Shown here: positions 52,271 through 61,256 of the stretch, piece after piece
How positions within the stretch are numbered: position 1 is the first letter of the stretch
Layout of the letters: each line of letters starts with the position of its first letter
Assembly (NCBI GenBank): GCA_017526745.1
Contig: JAFXQX010000033.1
Span: forward strand, 186,001-250,000
Direction: 5' to 3'
From: Lachnospiraceae bacterium
GTDB taxonomy: Bacteria; Bacillota; Clostridia; Lachnospirales; Lachnospiraceae
Length of the DNA stretch: 64,000 nt
Position numbers and translations under genes: made by a program
The notes under the pieces: model-generated
Told to the model about the DNA's origin: nothing
Seen by the model: only the letters and a program-made list of their open reading frames with translations
Database searches by the model: none

Positions 52271-53608
52271 TCACTCCGCAACCGCAGCTCCTCCCGCTGC
52301 AGGCATAACAGACGACGAATCGGTCCTGTCAACTATCACCATAAGCGTTACAGGCTCGACAACAGACACGCCCGCAGGGAAATCAAATACGACCTGCCCG
52401 TCGTTCTCTCCGGGTACGGGTGTTCCGGCCTCATGATCCGCAGGGATCCCGCCTCTGGGAACGAGTGTTGCGGCATCGATCTTTCCTATCGCCAGATCCC
52501 CGCTGTATCTGTCATATGCGTCACCGATGCCCTGTATCTCTACAGGAACGGATCCGCCGATATCAACGATGCTCGCCATGTATCCGTCGGGAAGATTGTC
52601 GATCGTTATGTTCGAAAGCGGAACATCGATAACCTTATGCTGGTTCGCTTCGATACCGACCTTGACCCTTATCTCGGGATCAAATGTGCTGTCGGCAAAT
52701 ATCACACCGGAGGGCAGGTAATCGGAAATGTTCACTGCCACCGTAACATCCGATGTCGCACCTTCGATCGATACCTGGTCGGGAGATACATAAATGACTT
52801 CCATATCGTCGAAGTTTTCTCCGCGGCCGGCTATCAGGACACTTGAAGGCTCCGTGATGACAACTCCGTTCGCACCGAATCCGGCCGAAGGATTCCCCGA
52901 ATATCCGCTTGATATCGGGATAGTCTTGGTCGCATATATTAAATATTTGACTTCCGTAACCGTACGCGAGAGTATTATACGGTCGTCATTTATCTGCTCA
53001 TTGTTCGCATCGTACGGATACAACGGTTCCGTGACCGTAAAATCACTGTTTATCCCGCTGATATCGGCAACGGCCATGACCGTCGAGACACGTGATACGA
53101 CAGATTCGGGACCGCTTACGGATATCGTCGAAAGCGCATTCTCGACTCCCGCAAGTATGTAGCCTTCCGCAGGCTCACCCTCGTATCCGACCGAAACGGC
53201 GACTTCTTTTTTGATAAGGCTCTCGATCGAAAGCTTGACACCCGTCTCCCTTGTAGAAACGGATTCGATCCTGTCGGAATACCTGATCGACCTTACCTCG
53301 ATAGGCACGGTATCAAGTGCGGTAAGCATCTTAAGGTCTGCCGTGGCCTTGATATAATCCCTGCTCATCCCGTCCAGTACGGAACGGTGGGCTGTGACTA
53401 CGACGTTGATGTTTGCCGAGTCGTTAAGCACCTCATAGCACTTTCCCTGATCGGTAAGCACTTCCTCATTGAGGATCTCGACCGGAATACCGGTATATGT
53501 CTTACTGATGATGGGATCATCTACATTTACGACCACCAGCCAGAGGAAAAATGCTCCGAGTACGGATATTATCTTAAGGCCGAGGTTTTTCGTGAACAGA
53601 TTCTTCAT
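52271..53608 (-). CDS. YbbR domain protein (CdaR-like)
   Basis: A 445-residue protein with one N-terminal membrane helix (about 7-27) and a long extracytoplasmic part of repeated YbbR beta domains; four copies can be counted by the recurring Val-x-Val/Ile-x-Gly pattern. CdaR-type proteins bind CdaA through the membrane and tune c-di-AMP synthesis. The gene overlaps cdaA by four bases, the usual arrangement in Firmicutes. The outer tail ends in an Ala/Gly-rich segment. Whether it activates or inhibits CdaA here is not visible. Confidence 0.9.
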   Translation of the reverse strand: MKNLFTKNLGLKIISVLGAFFLWLVVVNVDDPIISKTYTGIPVEILNEEVLTDQGKCYEVLNDSANINVVVTAHRSVLDGMSRDYIKATADLKMLTALDTVPIEVRSIRYSDRIESVSTRETGVKLSIESLIKKEVAVSVGYEGEPAEGYILAGVENALSTISVSGPESVVSRVSTVMAVADISGINSDFTVTEPLYPYDANNEQINDDRIILSRTVTEVKYLIYATKTIPISSGYSGNPSAGFGANGVVITEPSSVLIAGRGENFDDMEVIYVSPDQVSIEGATSDVTVAVNISDYLPSGVIFADSTFDPEIRVKVGIEANQHKVIDVPLSNITIDNLPDGYMASIVDIGGSVPVEIQGIGDAYDRYSGDLAIGKIDAATLVPRGGIPADHEAGTPVPGENDGQVVFDFPAGVSVVEPVTLMVIVDRTDSSSVMPAAGGAAVAE

Positions 53609-54480
53609 TTTTCGGCCTTTCTCTTAAACAGACGGAACTGTTTCTTTTCTTCGTATGTCTTGCCCTGAATGAGCCTGAGCATCTCTTTCAGTTCATCCAT
53701 GTCAACGTTTCTTGAAAGCTTTCCTTCGTATGCAACGGAAACTCTTCCGGTCTCCTCGGATACGATTATCGTCATCGAATCGGTAACTTCGGATATACCT
53801 ACTCCAGCACGGTGACGGGTTCCGAGTTCCTTGGACAGCTCCATGTTTTCGGAAAGAGGAAGGTAGCAAGTGGCTGATACTATCCTGTTGCCCTGCACTA
53901 TGACGGCTCCGTCATGAAGCGGGGTATTGTGTTCGAAAATATTGATGAGGAGCTGGCTGGAGATGGCTGAATCAAGCATGATACCGGTCTTTTCATAATC
54001 GGTCAGCGGATCGTTCTGGGCTATGACGATAAGGGCTCCCGTCTTGGCACGGCCCATCTCGAATGAACCCCGTGCGATCTCGTTGATCGTCTCATCGGAA
54101 AATCTCTCGCCCGCTATCCTCGAGTCAAACTGGAAAATGGATGATAATACCTTGCGTCGTCCGAGCTGCTCGAGTGCTTTACGAAGCTCGGGCTGAAATA
54201 CAACGACCATCGCCGTCACGGCAACACCGAAGACGTTCTTGGCGATCCAGAGAATGGTCGTCATCGAAAAGATGGCGGCGACCATGACGAATATAAGAAT
54301 GAAAAGAATACCCTTAAGAAGCGACCAGGCCTTTGATTCCTTGATCCATGCCAGAACCCTGTATAAGAGCACGGAAATTATAAGGACCTCAACGATATCG
54401 GTCCACTTGATCGAAGGAATCGACAGCCATGTTACATAGCGTTCTATAAATGAGGTTATGGATTCAATGATCTCTGACAT
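53605..54480 (-). CDS. cdaA: Diadenylate cyclase
   Basis: A 291-residue CdaA: three N-terminal membrane helices (about 30-95) and a cytoplasmic DAC domain. The catalytic Asp190-Gly-Ala192 and Arg222-His-Arg224 are intact, so it should make c-di-AMP from two ATP. c-di-AMP controls potassium and osmolyte transport and wall homeostasis in Firmicutes. It overlaps ybbR by four bases and shares one base with the upstream membrane protein gene. Glucosamine mutase (glmM), which often follows ybbR, is not found; HPr lies there instead. Confidence 0.95.
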   Translation of the reverse strand: MSEIIESITSFIERYVTWLSIPSIKWTDIVEVLIISVLLYRVLAWIKESKAWSLLKGILFILIFVMVAAIFSMTTILWIAKNVFGVAVTAMVVVFQPELRKALEQLGRRKVLSSIFQFDSRIAGERFSDETINEIARGSFEMGRAKTGALIVIAQNDPLTDYEKTGIMLDSAISSQLLINIFEHNTPLHDGAVIVQGNRIVSATCYLPLSENMELSKELGTRHRAGVGISEVTDSMTIIVSEETGRVSVAYEGKLSRNVDMDELKEMLRLIQGKTYEEKKQFRLFKRKAEK

Positions 54481-55457
54481 TAATAATCATCCTCATCGTC
54501 AAAATCCATCTCATCCCTTGACGGAGTCCTGCGCCTCGTCCTTGATACGGGCGCGTCAGGTGTGATCTTGGGAAGCGCCTTGACATAGTAATAGTATTCG
54601 TCATCCTCGAACTGAACATATTCAGCCCGGGAGTAATCGACATTGAAAATAAAGAACTGGAGCACGAGTACAATGAGCGAGGAGATCAGAAGGCTGACCA
54701 TCGCACCGCCTATACCGACATCGGCATCAAGTACGGATGATGAGACTATAAGAACGATAAAGCAGACGACCATCCCGGCTCCGAGGGCGATCTGCCACGA
54801 ATAATTGATCTTGAGCCGTCTGATCAGATATACGACGATGATAGTTGCGGCAAATGTAACGATCATCGCGATCATCAGATCGTTCTTTAATATGCCGTCG
54901 ATAACGGTCTTGAATCCGCCCAGCATCCCTTCGACGTCAAGTTCTCCGGAGGAACCGGAAGACAGGGCATCCTGATTTTCGCTTATGTAGTGAAGGATGT
55001 AATAGACAGCGGTCCCGCATCCGACGGATATGCACGAGATCGGGTTTCCGACAAATCCCATCGCAAGAGGCATAACATACGGAATATGCATTGCAAAGCA
55101 TACAGGCGTAAGGAGCACCGCTATCGCATCGCCCGGTGTGAACCTGAAATACAGGGCATACATTATCACGAATATGAACAGAATAACGACAGCGCATTCA
55201 AGCGAAAGCGCATACATATGTGCGACGATCACAAAACCTGCCGCAAGTACTATGACGTTCGTCGGAAGGAACGAACACAAGAGTGAGAGTATGAGTATGA
55301 TCGCCGGATTTTTGAGCTTGGTCATGAACCCGACGCTGCTTCCTATGAACAGGAGTGCAAACAGCATTGCAAGAAACTTCAGTACCGGCACGATATACGC
55401 TTCAAAGCGCGTATAAAACTGCGTCAGCTGCTGTTTGACCATCAGTAATGCTTCCAT
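54480..55457 (-). CDS. Uncharacterised polytopic membrane protein
   Basis: A 325-residue protein with about eight to nine helices and a cytoplasmic C-terminal tail (about 280-325) with Arg/Thr and then Asp/Glu-rich segments and Tyr-rich acidic patches. The two halves have similar helix patterns. I do not recognise a named family. It is tightly linked to cdaA (shared base) and to the small membrane protein gene upstream, so a role in envelope or c-di-AMP physiology is suggested by position only. No catalytic motif is evident. Confidence 0.7.
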   Translation of the reverse strand: MEALLMVKQQLTQFYTRFEAYIVPVLKFLAMLFALLFIGSSVGFMTKLKNPAIILILSLLCSFLPTNVIVLAAGFVIVAHMYALSLECAVVILFIFVIMYALYFRFTPGDAIAVLLTPVCFAMHIPYVMPLAMGFVGNPISCISVGCGTAVYYILHYISENQDALSSGSSGELDVEGMLGGFKTVIDGILKNDLMIAMIVTFAATIIVVYLIRRLKINYSWQIALGAGMVVCFIVLIVSSSVLDADVGIGGAMVSLLISSLIVLVLQFFIFNVDYSRAEYVQFEDDEYYYYVKALPKITPDAPVSRTRRRTPSRDEMDFDDEDDY

Positions 55458-55865
55458 TTATTGTTTCCTTCCTCTGCGGCCGATGTTTATCATCTGCATA
55501 AGGGCGCGCAGGAGCTGGTTGTACTGCTTAACGTGCCTCTTGGCCTTGTGATATCTGTAACTGTACACAAAATAGGAGATGACAAGATATATGGATATGA
55601 CAAGGCAGTATTTGAACAGGATGTCCTTGAGGAACTCCACGATGTCCATCTTGTAGAATTCCTCAAGAAATGTCTCCATGTTATATAAAACATACATAGC
55701 CACCGCCAGGGCAAACCCAACGGTGGCATAGATAGCTGATTTTAATAACTGAAAACTGATGTAGTCGCCTCTGAAGTATCCGGAAATCGCTATGTCCTTC
55801 TTTCCTTCGTGCTCTTCGTATGCGGCCATGCGTGTCATCAGCCTGATTCTTTCTTCATTGAGCAT
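55458..55865 (-). CDS. Small uncharacterised membrane protein
   Basis: A 135-residue protein with two helices (about 40-62 and 82-103) between basic and charged ends; the C-terminal end is rich in Arg and Lys and should be cytoplasmic. It directly precedes the larger membrane protein (adjacent stop and start), and both may form a complex. No motif allows a functional name. The N-terminal segment (about 1-30) looks helical and charged. Confidence 0.7.
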   Translation of the reverse strand: MLNEERIRLMTRMAAYEEHEGKKDIAISGYFRGDYISFQLLKSAIYATVGFALAVAMYVLYNMETFLEEFYKMDIVEFLKDILFKYCLVISIYLVISYFVYSYRYHKAKRHVKQYNQLLRALMQMINIGRRGRKQ

Positions 55866-55866
55866 A

Positions 55867-56277
55867 TTACGTATTAAGGAATCTCATCTTGTTCTCGCGG
55901 GACGGCTTGGCTTCCTTCTTCGGAGCTTCGGGCTCGGGACGGCGTCCTGCAGACTTAAGGTCATTGATCATCGATGCCTTACACTTTTCACAGAAACGGC
56001 CCGTTAATATCGGGGCTCCGCAGTTCTCGCACTGTACACCGACATCGATGCCGCCGGAGAATTCCAGACGCTCTTCTCTTACCCACTGACGGACCTGGCT
56101 CTCATCCACTTCGCAGTCCTTGACAACATCAGGAATGGTCGCACCGCGGTTATCGAACAGATACTTCTTGACCTCCTGGAATTTCTTCTCGAGTTCTTCG
56201 CGACACTGGGGACAAATGGGCTGACCGCTGATATAATTAAACAGTCTCCTGCATCTCTTACAATTCTTGACATCCAT
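55867..56277 (-). CDS. YvyF-type zinc-ribbon protein (flagellar operon-associated)
   Basis: A 136-residue protein. It has Cys-Lys-Arg-Cys (6-9) paired with Cys-Pro-Gln-Cys, then a helix-turn-helix-like middle (about 45-72, Val-Asp-Glu-Ser-Gln-Val-Arg-Gln-Trp), and a second Cys-x2-Cys pair (Cys-Glu-Asn-Cys, Cys-Glu-Lys-Cys). This is the layout of the YvyF/TIGR03826 family, next to comFC and flagellar genes in Bacillus. Its function is not well defined; the middle part may bind nucleic acid or a partner protein. It comes 36 bp after comFC, in the same order as in Bacillus. Confidence 0.82.
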   Translation of the reverse strand: MDVKNCKRCRRLFNYISGQPICPQCREELEKKFQEVKKYLFDNRGATIPDVVKDCEVDESQVRQWVREERLEFSGGIDVGVQCENCGAPILTGRFCEKCKASMINDLKSAGRRPEPEAPKKEAKPSRENKMRFLNT

Positions 56278-56313
56278 TACAGATTCCTCCTGAAACTAAT
56301 AAATAATGCGCTA

Positions 56314-57033
56314 TCAGTTTCCCCTCCCGATGCATAATGAGACAAAGAAGACTCTCTTTACGCCTGCCCCCTTCAGGCAATCTGCCACAGCATCAACTGT
56401 TGCGCCCGTGGTATATATGTCATCCACGATTAAAACTGACTCTAATTTTACAACATTTCGGGTTACTTTAAAAGCCTTTTTAAGATTATTTTGGCGCTCA
56501 AGCGCCCCGAGTTCCTTTTGTGCGCCGGTAGCATGGGTCCTTATGACAATGTCATCATATACAGGGATATCAAGCCTTTTTGATATCTGTTTTGCGATAA
56601 GGGCGGCCTGGTTGTATCCCCTTTTTTTCAGTCTGCTCTTATGGACGGGAACCGGGATCATACCATCGATATTCCAGTTTCTGATCCTCTCCTCCAGCCT
56701 TTCTTCGATGACCCTGCCGTAAAACGATGCGAACTCTCTTTTTCCGTTATATTTGAACCTGTAGATGCTCTTGGACATGTTCTCGTCATAGATAAGGGCG
56801 GCGCACCCCTCGTCATAAACATGCCTTCCCCTCGCACAGTCCGGGCAGTATACCTCGTCATCGTCCACGGGCTTGCCGCACTTGGCACATATCCTCCCGC
56901 AGACATATGTCAGTTTGTGTTCGCACCCGGGACAAATATCCAGCCCGTAATACGGGATTATCTCGTTACATACAGGACATATCCTCGGAAACAGGGCATC
57001 CACTGCCGCAGCGGCGATACGCTTCAGTATCAT
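56314..57033 (-). CDS. comFC: ComFC family phosphoribosyltransferase-like protein
   Basis: A 239-residue protein. The N-terminus has two Cys-x2-Cys pairs of a zinc ribbon (Cys18...; Cys-Ala-Lys-Cys; Cys-Pro-Asp-Cys) and the C-terminus a type I phosphoribosyltransferase PRPP loop, Val-Asp-Asp-Ile-Tyr-Thr-Thr-Gly-Ala-Thr (about 203-212). ComFC works with ComFA and other factors in DNA uptake during transformation. No comFA is present beside it; instead recD2 overlaps it by four bases. A competence role is family knowledge, not shown here. Confidence 0.9.
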   Translation of the reverse strand: MILKRIAAAAVDALFPRICPVCNEIIPYYGLDICPGCEHKLTYVCGRICAKCGKPVDDDEVYCPDCARGRHVYDEGCAALIYDENMSKSIYRFKYNGKREFASFYGRVIEERLEERIRNWNIDGMIPVPVHKSRLKKRGYNQAALIAKQISKRLDIPVYDDIVIRTHATGAQKELGALERQNNLKKAFKVTRNVVKLESVLIVDDIYTTGATVDAVADCLKGAGVKRVFFVSLCIGRGN

Positions 57034-59264
57034 AACCCCGCACCTCTTTGGTCAATGTCCGCTATCTGCCTTATCATCTCATCAAGGCTCGTAAAACGCT
57101 TTAATTCTTCGGCATTGTCGACCATCCGGCGTACCGTTTCGGCGCTCCCGACTATAGTGACGCATTTTCTCGCCCTTGTTACGGCGGTATACAAGATGTT
57201 GCGGTTAAACAGCTGCCTCGGTCCCGTAAGGAGAGGGAGTACGACAGCGGGATACTCGCTGCCCTGGGATTTGTGGATCGTAACCGCATACGACAGTTCA
57301 AGTTCATCAAGATCCGAAAACGGATATCTGACCCTGTGATCATCCTCATAGATGACCTCAAGGGTCTCGGAATAATCGTCAATGCGGCCTATGACTCCCA
57401 TGTCACCGTTAAATACGCCAAGGCCCTTTTCGGCAACGATCCCGTATCTGCCGGTCACCTCCCACTCGATCTGGTAGTTGTTCCTGATCTGCATGACTTT
57501 GTCCCCTTCGCGGAAGATCACGCCGCCCGCTTCCTTTTCCGCTTTCTGCGGCGACGGAGGGTTTAAGTATCTCTGAAGAAGGGGATTGAGGCTCTCGACG
57601 CCGAGAGGACCCTTTCTCATAGGGGTCAGGACCTGTATGTCAAACGGTTTGGCGTTAACGTATTTCGGAAGCTTTTCGCTGACCAGGACAACAATGCTCT
57701 TTTGGATCAGAAGGGTATCATCCCGTTTCAACATGAAAAAATCACTGCTCTTATTGTCCAGTTTCGGAAGATGTCCCGCATTTATCTCATGCGCGTTCAC
57801 GATGATATCACTCGCATCGTCCTGTCTGAATATCCGGTCAAGACGGGTCGTTGCAAAACAGCCCGAAGAAATGATGTCTTTAAGGACGCTTCCGGGCCCT
57901 ACCGACGGGAGCTGGTCGGTATCGCCCACCATCACGAGCCTTGTTCCCGGAATGATCGCACGAAGAAGTGCGGTAAAGAGCGGCAGATCCACCATGGACA
58001 TCTCATCTATTATGACAGTGTCGACTTCGAGCGGATTGTCCTCGTTGTATTCGTATGAAAAGCCTCTTTCACCGGCCGCACCGGGCGTCAGTCCCAGAAG
58101 TCTTTGTATAGTCGAACTCTCGTATCCGGTCGCCTCGGTCATCCGCTTTGCGGCTCTGCCCGTCGGAGCCGCCAGAACTATGTCCTCACCTTTCTGCATC
58201 AGATAATTGATCAGGACGTTTATGATCGTTGTCTTGCCGGTTCCGGGGCCTCCGGTAATGATGCTCACGCCTGTGGATGCGGCAAGTATTATGGCCTCTT
58301 TCTGTTTCTCCTCAAGCGGGATCTTCTCATCTTCTATCGCATCGACCGCCTGTGCGATCCTTGCCCTGTTCGCATCGAGCACGATGTCAAGATCGAGCAG
58401 CATTCTCGCGCACTGTGTCTCCATCCGGTAAAACGACGGAAGATAAACGCGGACCTGATCGCCTGCGGTCTTAACCGAAAGTTTTTTCTCCATGCAAAGA
58501 TTGTCGCACTCGGTGCTGATGTAGTCCCTGTCAACTTCAAGAAGTGTTGCGGCTCTATCTATCAGAAGATCTTTGGGAAGGAAGACATGGCCCTCGGATA
58601 CCGCAGAAGACAGGGCATATGTGATACCACTTTTGACCCGGAACTCGCTCTCGCGCGAAAATCCCGCAGCCATAGCTATCTCGTCGGCCGTCCTGAATCC
58701 GACGCCCTCCATTTCCTCCGCAAGCCTGTACGGATCCGTTTCCATAACGGAATAGATCCCGCTTCCGTACTTCTTATATATCCTGTTGGCAAGGCCATTT
58801 GAGATGCCGAACTTTCCGAGATAGACCATGACCTTGCGAAGGTCCTGTCTTTCAAGAACGAATGCCCCTATCTCCTGAGCCTTCTTGGCCGATATGCCTT
58901 TGATGACGGACAGCATCTCGGGCTCTTCTTCCATTATCCTGAAAGTGTCGGTCCCGAATGCATCCACTATCCTTTTGGCAAGTGACGGACCTATGCCCTT
59001 TACCGCACCTGATGAAAGATATCTTAATATGTCCTCCTCATCCTTTGCCTCGCAGACACTGTATGAGGAAAAAGAAAACTGCCGGCCGTACATGGGGTGG
59101 ACCACATATTCACCGGAAAGTTCTACGCTCTCGCCCTCGCTTACGGCATGCAAAGCACCGACACAGACTGTTTCCTCTGTGTCGGTGGTAAGTGCAAATA
59201 CCGTATAACCATTATCCCTGTTGGAAAAAATGATGTGTTCGATGTAGCCCGAGATTTTTTCCAT
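57030..59264 (-). CDS. recD2: RecD2 helicase
   Basis: A 744-residue SF1B helicase of the RecD2 type, a 5'-3' DNA helicase acting in DNA repair and fork stability without RecB or RecC. The N-terminal OB-like part and helix-hairpin-helix region (about 80-200) precede the motor: Walker A Gly-Gly-Pro-Gly-Thr-Gly-Lys-Thr-Thr (338-346), Walker B Ile-Ile-Asp-Glu-Met-Ser, and the C-terminal Thr-Ile-His-Lys-Ser-Gln-Gly-Ser and Tyr-Thr-Ala-Val-Thr-Arg motifs. It lies six bases after the rod-binding gene and overlaps comFC by four, so it may be part of the flagellar transcript. Confidence 0.95.
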   Translation of the reverse strand: MEKISGYIEHIIFSNRDNGYTVFALTTDTEETVCVGALHAVSEGESVELSGEYVVHPMYGRQFSFSSYSVCEAKDEEDILRYLSSGAVKGIGPSLAKRIVDAFGTDTFRIMEEEPEMLSVIKGISAKKAQEIGAFVLERQDLRKVMVYLGKFGISNGLANRIYKKYGSGIYSVMETDPYRLAEEMEGVGFRTADEIAMAAGFSRESEFRVKSGITYALSSAVSEGHVFLPKDLLIDRAATLLEVDRDYISTECDNLCMEKKLSVKTAGDQVRVYLPSFYRMETQCARMLLDLDIVLDANRARIAQAVDAIEDEKIPLEEKQKEAIILAASTGVSIITGGPGTGKTTIINVLINYLMQKGEDIVLAAPTGRAAKRMTEATGYESSTIQRLLGLTPGAAGERGFSYEYNEDNPLEVDTVIIDEMSMVDLPLFTALLRAIIPGTRLVMVGDTDQLPSVGPGSVLKDIISSGCFATTRLDRIFRQDDASDIIVNAHEINAGHLPKLDNKSSDFFMLKRDDTLLIQKSIVVLVSEKLPKYVNAKPFDIQVLTPMRKGPLGVESLNPLLQRYLNPPSPQKAEKEAGGVIFREGDKVMQIRNNYQIEWEVTGRYGIVAEKGLGVFNGDMGVIGRIDDYSETLEVIYEDDHRVRYPFSDLDELELSYAVTIHKSQGSEYPAVVLPLLTGPRQLFNRNILYTAVTRARKCVTIVGSAETVRRMVDNAEELKRFTSLDEMIRQIADIDQRGAGL

Positions 59265-59270
59265 TAAGAC

Positions 59271-59612
59271 TTACTGCGATAAGTTCCTCTTCATCTGCTC
59301 ATAGAGTTGTTGTGCCAGGGTATTGCTGCCGCCTCCGCTCTGCTCGACTATGTCCTTGCTGTACTCGGCGATGAGGTTTTCCTTGTAATAGTCGATCATC
59401 GTATGGTTAGGATCCGATTCGTCGGACGGCACCATAGCCTTCTGCATGTTCTTAAAGACCTGTTCGTAGAAATATGCTTCGAACTGCTTGCAGGCATCGA
59501 GAAGCTCATCATCTGATTTTTCCCTGTTATTACCCTGAAGCGTTCTCTCAAGGTTGCTCGCCTTGGTTGCCGTTGATGTCAGATAATCACTGTATAAGCT
59601 GCCTATTTCCAT
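59271..59612 (-). CDS. Flagellar rod-binding protein (FlgJ N-terminal type)
   Basis: A 113-residue protein with the rod-binding domain found at the N-terminus of FlgJ, without the muramidase domain, as usual in Clostridia. The diagnostic segment is Cys-Lys-Gln-Phe-Glu-Ala-Tyr-Phe-Tyr-Glu-Gln-Val-Phe-Lys-Asn-Met (about 42-57). It helps the flagellar rod assemble in the wall. A GTG six bases upstream is possible, but the ATG at 59612 follows a very good AGAGGTGATT ribosome site. It is two bases after the flgG stop. Confidence 0.86.
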   Translation of the reverse strand: MEIGSLYSDYLTSTATKASNLERTLQGNNREKSDDELLDACKQFEAYFYEQVFKNMQKAMVPSDESDPNHTMIDYYKENLIAEYSKDIVEQSGGGSNTLAQQLYEQMKRNLSQ

Positions 59613-59614
59613 AA

Positions 59615-60433
59615 TCACCTCTTAAGATCGTTAGCTACCTGAAGCATTGAATCCGATGTCGTAATGACCTTGGAATTAAGTTCGTATGCACGCTGCGCGA
59701 TGATGAGGTTGACCATCTCATCTGCAACCTGTACGTTCGAGGACTCGAGGTATCCCTGTCTGATCTCGGACTTGGTAAGAGCCGCATTGGTCGCCTCGTT
59801 AAGAGCCGGTCCGGATGCTTCCGTGGGCTGATACATCGTGCCTCCCGTCTTGAACAGTCCGCTCGCATTCTGGAACTGGAACATGCCTATCTGCATTCCG
59901 GGTATCGGCTGCTGGTTGTTGTTTGCGTCGGGATATGTGAGCTGTCCGTTCGCATCAACCTCAACCTTGCTGGAGATGTAATCCGCCGGAATGGTGATCG
60001 GCTGATTGGTCGTGTTCATTACCGGATAACCGTCCGAAGATGTGAGCCACATCTGGTTGCCGGGTCCTATAGCAAAGTGAAAATCACCGTTTCTGGTGTA
60101 CATTATCTTGCCGTTATTGTTAAGAGCGAAAAATCCCTCGCCGCTTATGGCAAAGCTCGTTGAACTCTCCGATGCCTGGAATGCTCCCTGTGTGAACTCG
60201 GAAGTGATCGCTGCATTTCTGACACCGAGACCTACCTGGGCTCCGACCGGCTTCTGGATGCCGTTCGCCGTCGTAGTTCTTGTCTGGATCTCCTGATACA
60301 GAAGTGACTTGAACTCGTTCTGCTCTGTTTTATATCCGACTGTATTTACGTTTGCCAGGTTATTGGCGATGGTATCTACATTTGTCTGCTGGGCCATCAT
60401 TCCCGATGCGCCGCTCCAAAGTGCTCTGACCAT
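59615..60433 (-). CDS. flgG: Flagellar distal rod protein FlgG
   Basis: A 272-residue protein of the flagellar rod/hook family. The N-terminal Asn-Asn-Leu-Ala-Asn-Val-Asn-Thr-Val-Gly-Tyr-Lys (about 24-35) and the C-terminal Ser-Asn-Val-Gln...Glu-Met-Val-Asn-Leu-Ile-Ile-Ala-Gln-Arg-Ala-Tyr-Glu are the family signatures for coiled-coil packing in the rod. Length and the central Tyr-Thr-Arg-Asn-Gly-Asp fit FlgG. It is exported by the flagellar type III apparatus, so no signal peptide is expected. It sits between the flgF-like gene and the rod-binding gene. Confidence 0.93.
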   Translation of the reverse strand: MVRALWSGASGMMAQQTNVDTIANNLANVNTVGYKTEQNEFKSLLYQEIQTRTTTANGIQKPVGAQVGLGVRNAAITSEFTQGAFQASESSTSFAISGEGFFALNNNGKIMYTRNGDFHFAIGPGNQMWLTSSDGYPVMNTTNQPITIPADYISSKVEVDANGQLTYPDANNNQQPIPGMQIGMFQFQNASGLFKTGGTMYQPTEASGPALNEATNAALTKSEIRQGYLESSNVQVADEMVNLIIAQRAYELNSKVITTSDSMLQVANDLKR

Positions 60434-60470
60434 AGATTATCCTCCTTTTACTATACCCGAACCTTTACCG

Positions 60471-61244
60471 TCAGACTTTGCCAAGCTGGTTAACAGCCAC
60501 GTCAAGTGTCTCGTTATGTGCCTGGATCATCTTCTGGTTCGTCTCATACGCTCTCTGGTAATTGATCAGGTTGACCATTTCCTTGACCGTCTGGACATTG
60601 GATGCTTCAAGCATTCCGTTATAAACTGTTGCTGTGGATTCTATCGGTGTAGCGCCTTCGACAACATCATAATAGTTCTCTCCGTACTTCTTCAGATAAT
60701 TGTAATCCTCAAAGTCCTGAACCTGTATTGTCGCAACTGCGTTTCCGTTCTGATAGATCGTCCCGTCAAGGCCCATGCTGGGTCTTACCAGGGGATCGAG
60801 GATGATGTGCTGGCCGTTCGTATCAAGAACGTAGTCCCCGTTCTTATTCACGAGTTCGCCTTTGGTGTTGACTACAAAATCTCCGGCTCTCGTATACTTG
60901 GTGGAAACTTCCCCGGCCTTGCTCGTAAACTCTATCGCGAAGAATCCTTTGCCCTGAAGGCACATGTCATAGTCATTCTCCGTCCTTACAAACGAGCCTT
61001 CGGAATAATCCGTATAGGTCTCACCTATCTTGACGCCGAGGTTCATGGCTCCGAGACGTCTTGCCGCAAACGGTTCCGATGTATCCTTTATCTTGTACGC
61101 AAGTACATCATAGAACGCTTCGGAAGTCGAACCCTCTGCCTTGAATCCCGTAGTGGATGAATTGGCCAGGTTGTTGGCGAGCACATCTACCCTGCGCTGC
61201 TCATTGATCATTCCGGTTGCTGCGGTATATAGTCCCTTTACCAT
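60471..61244 (-). CDS. flgF: Flagellar hook-basal body protein (FlgF/FlgG family)
   Basis: A 257-residue rod protein. It has the N-terminal Asn-Asn-Leu-Ala-Asn-Ser-Ser-Thr-Thr-Gly-Phe-Lys and the C-terminal Glu-Met-Val-Asn-Leu-Ile-Asn-Tyr-Gln-Arg-Ala-Tyr-Glu signatures. It is shorter than the FlgG next to it and first in the flagellar part of the operon, as FlgF is in Clostridia; some pipelines label it only as FlgF/FlgG family. It lies 12 bases after mreB, with a 37-bp gap before flgG. Confidence 0.88.
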   Translation of the reverse strand: MVKGLYTAATGMINEQRRVDVLANNLANSSTTGFKAEGSTSEAFYDVLAYKIKDTSEPFAARRLGAMNLGVKIGETYTDYSEGSFVRTENDYDMCLQGKGFFAIEFTSKAGEVSTKYTRAGDFVVNTKGELVNKNGDYVLDTNGQHIILDPLVRPSMGLDGTIYQNGNAVATIQVQDFEDYNYLKKYGENYYDVVEGATPIESTATVYNGMLEASNVQTVKEMVNLINYQRAYETNQKMIQAHNETLDVAVNQLGKV

Positions 61245-61256
61245 AACTGCTCCTTA

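Noticed and set aside
57030-59264. RecD subunit of a RecBCD complex
   Set aside because: The long N-terminal helix-hairpin-helix region and absence of recB and recC nearby fit stand-alone RecD2.
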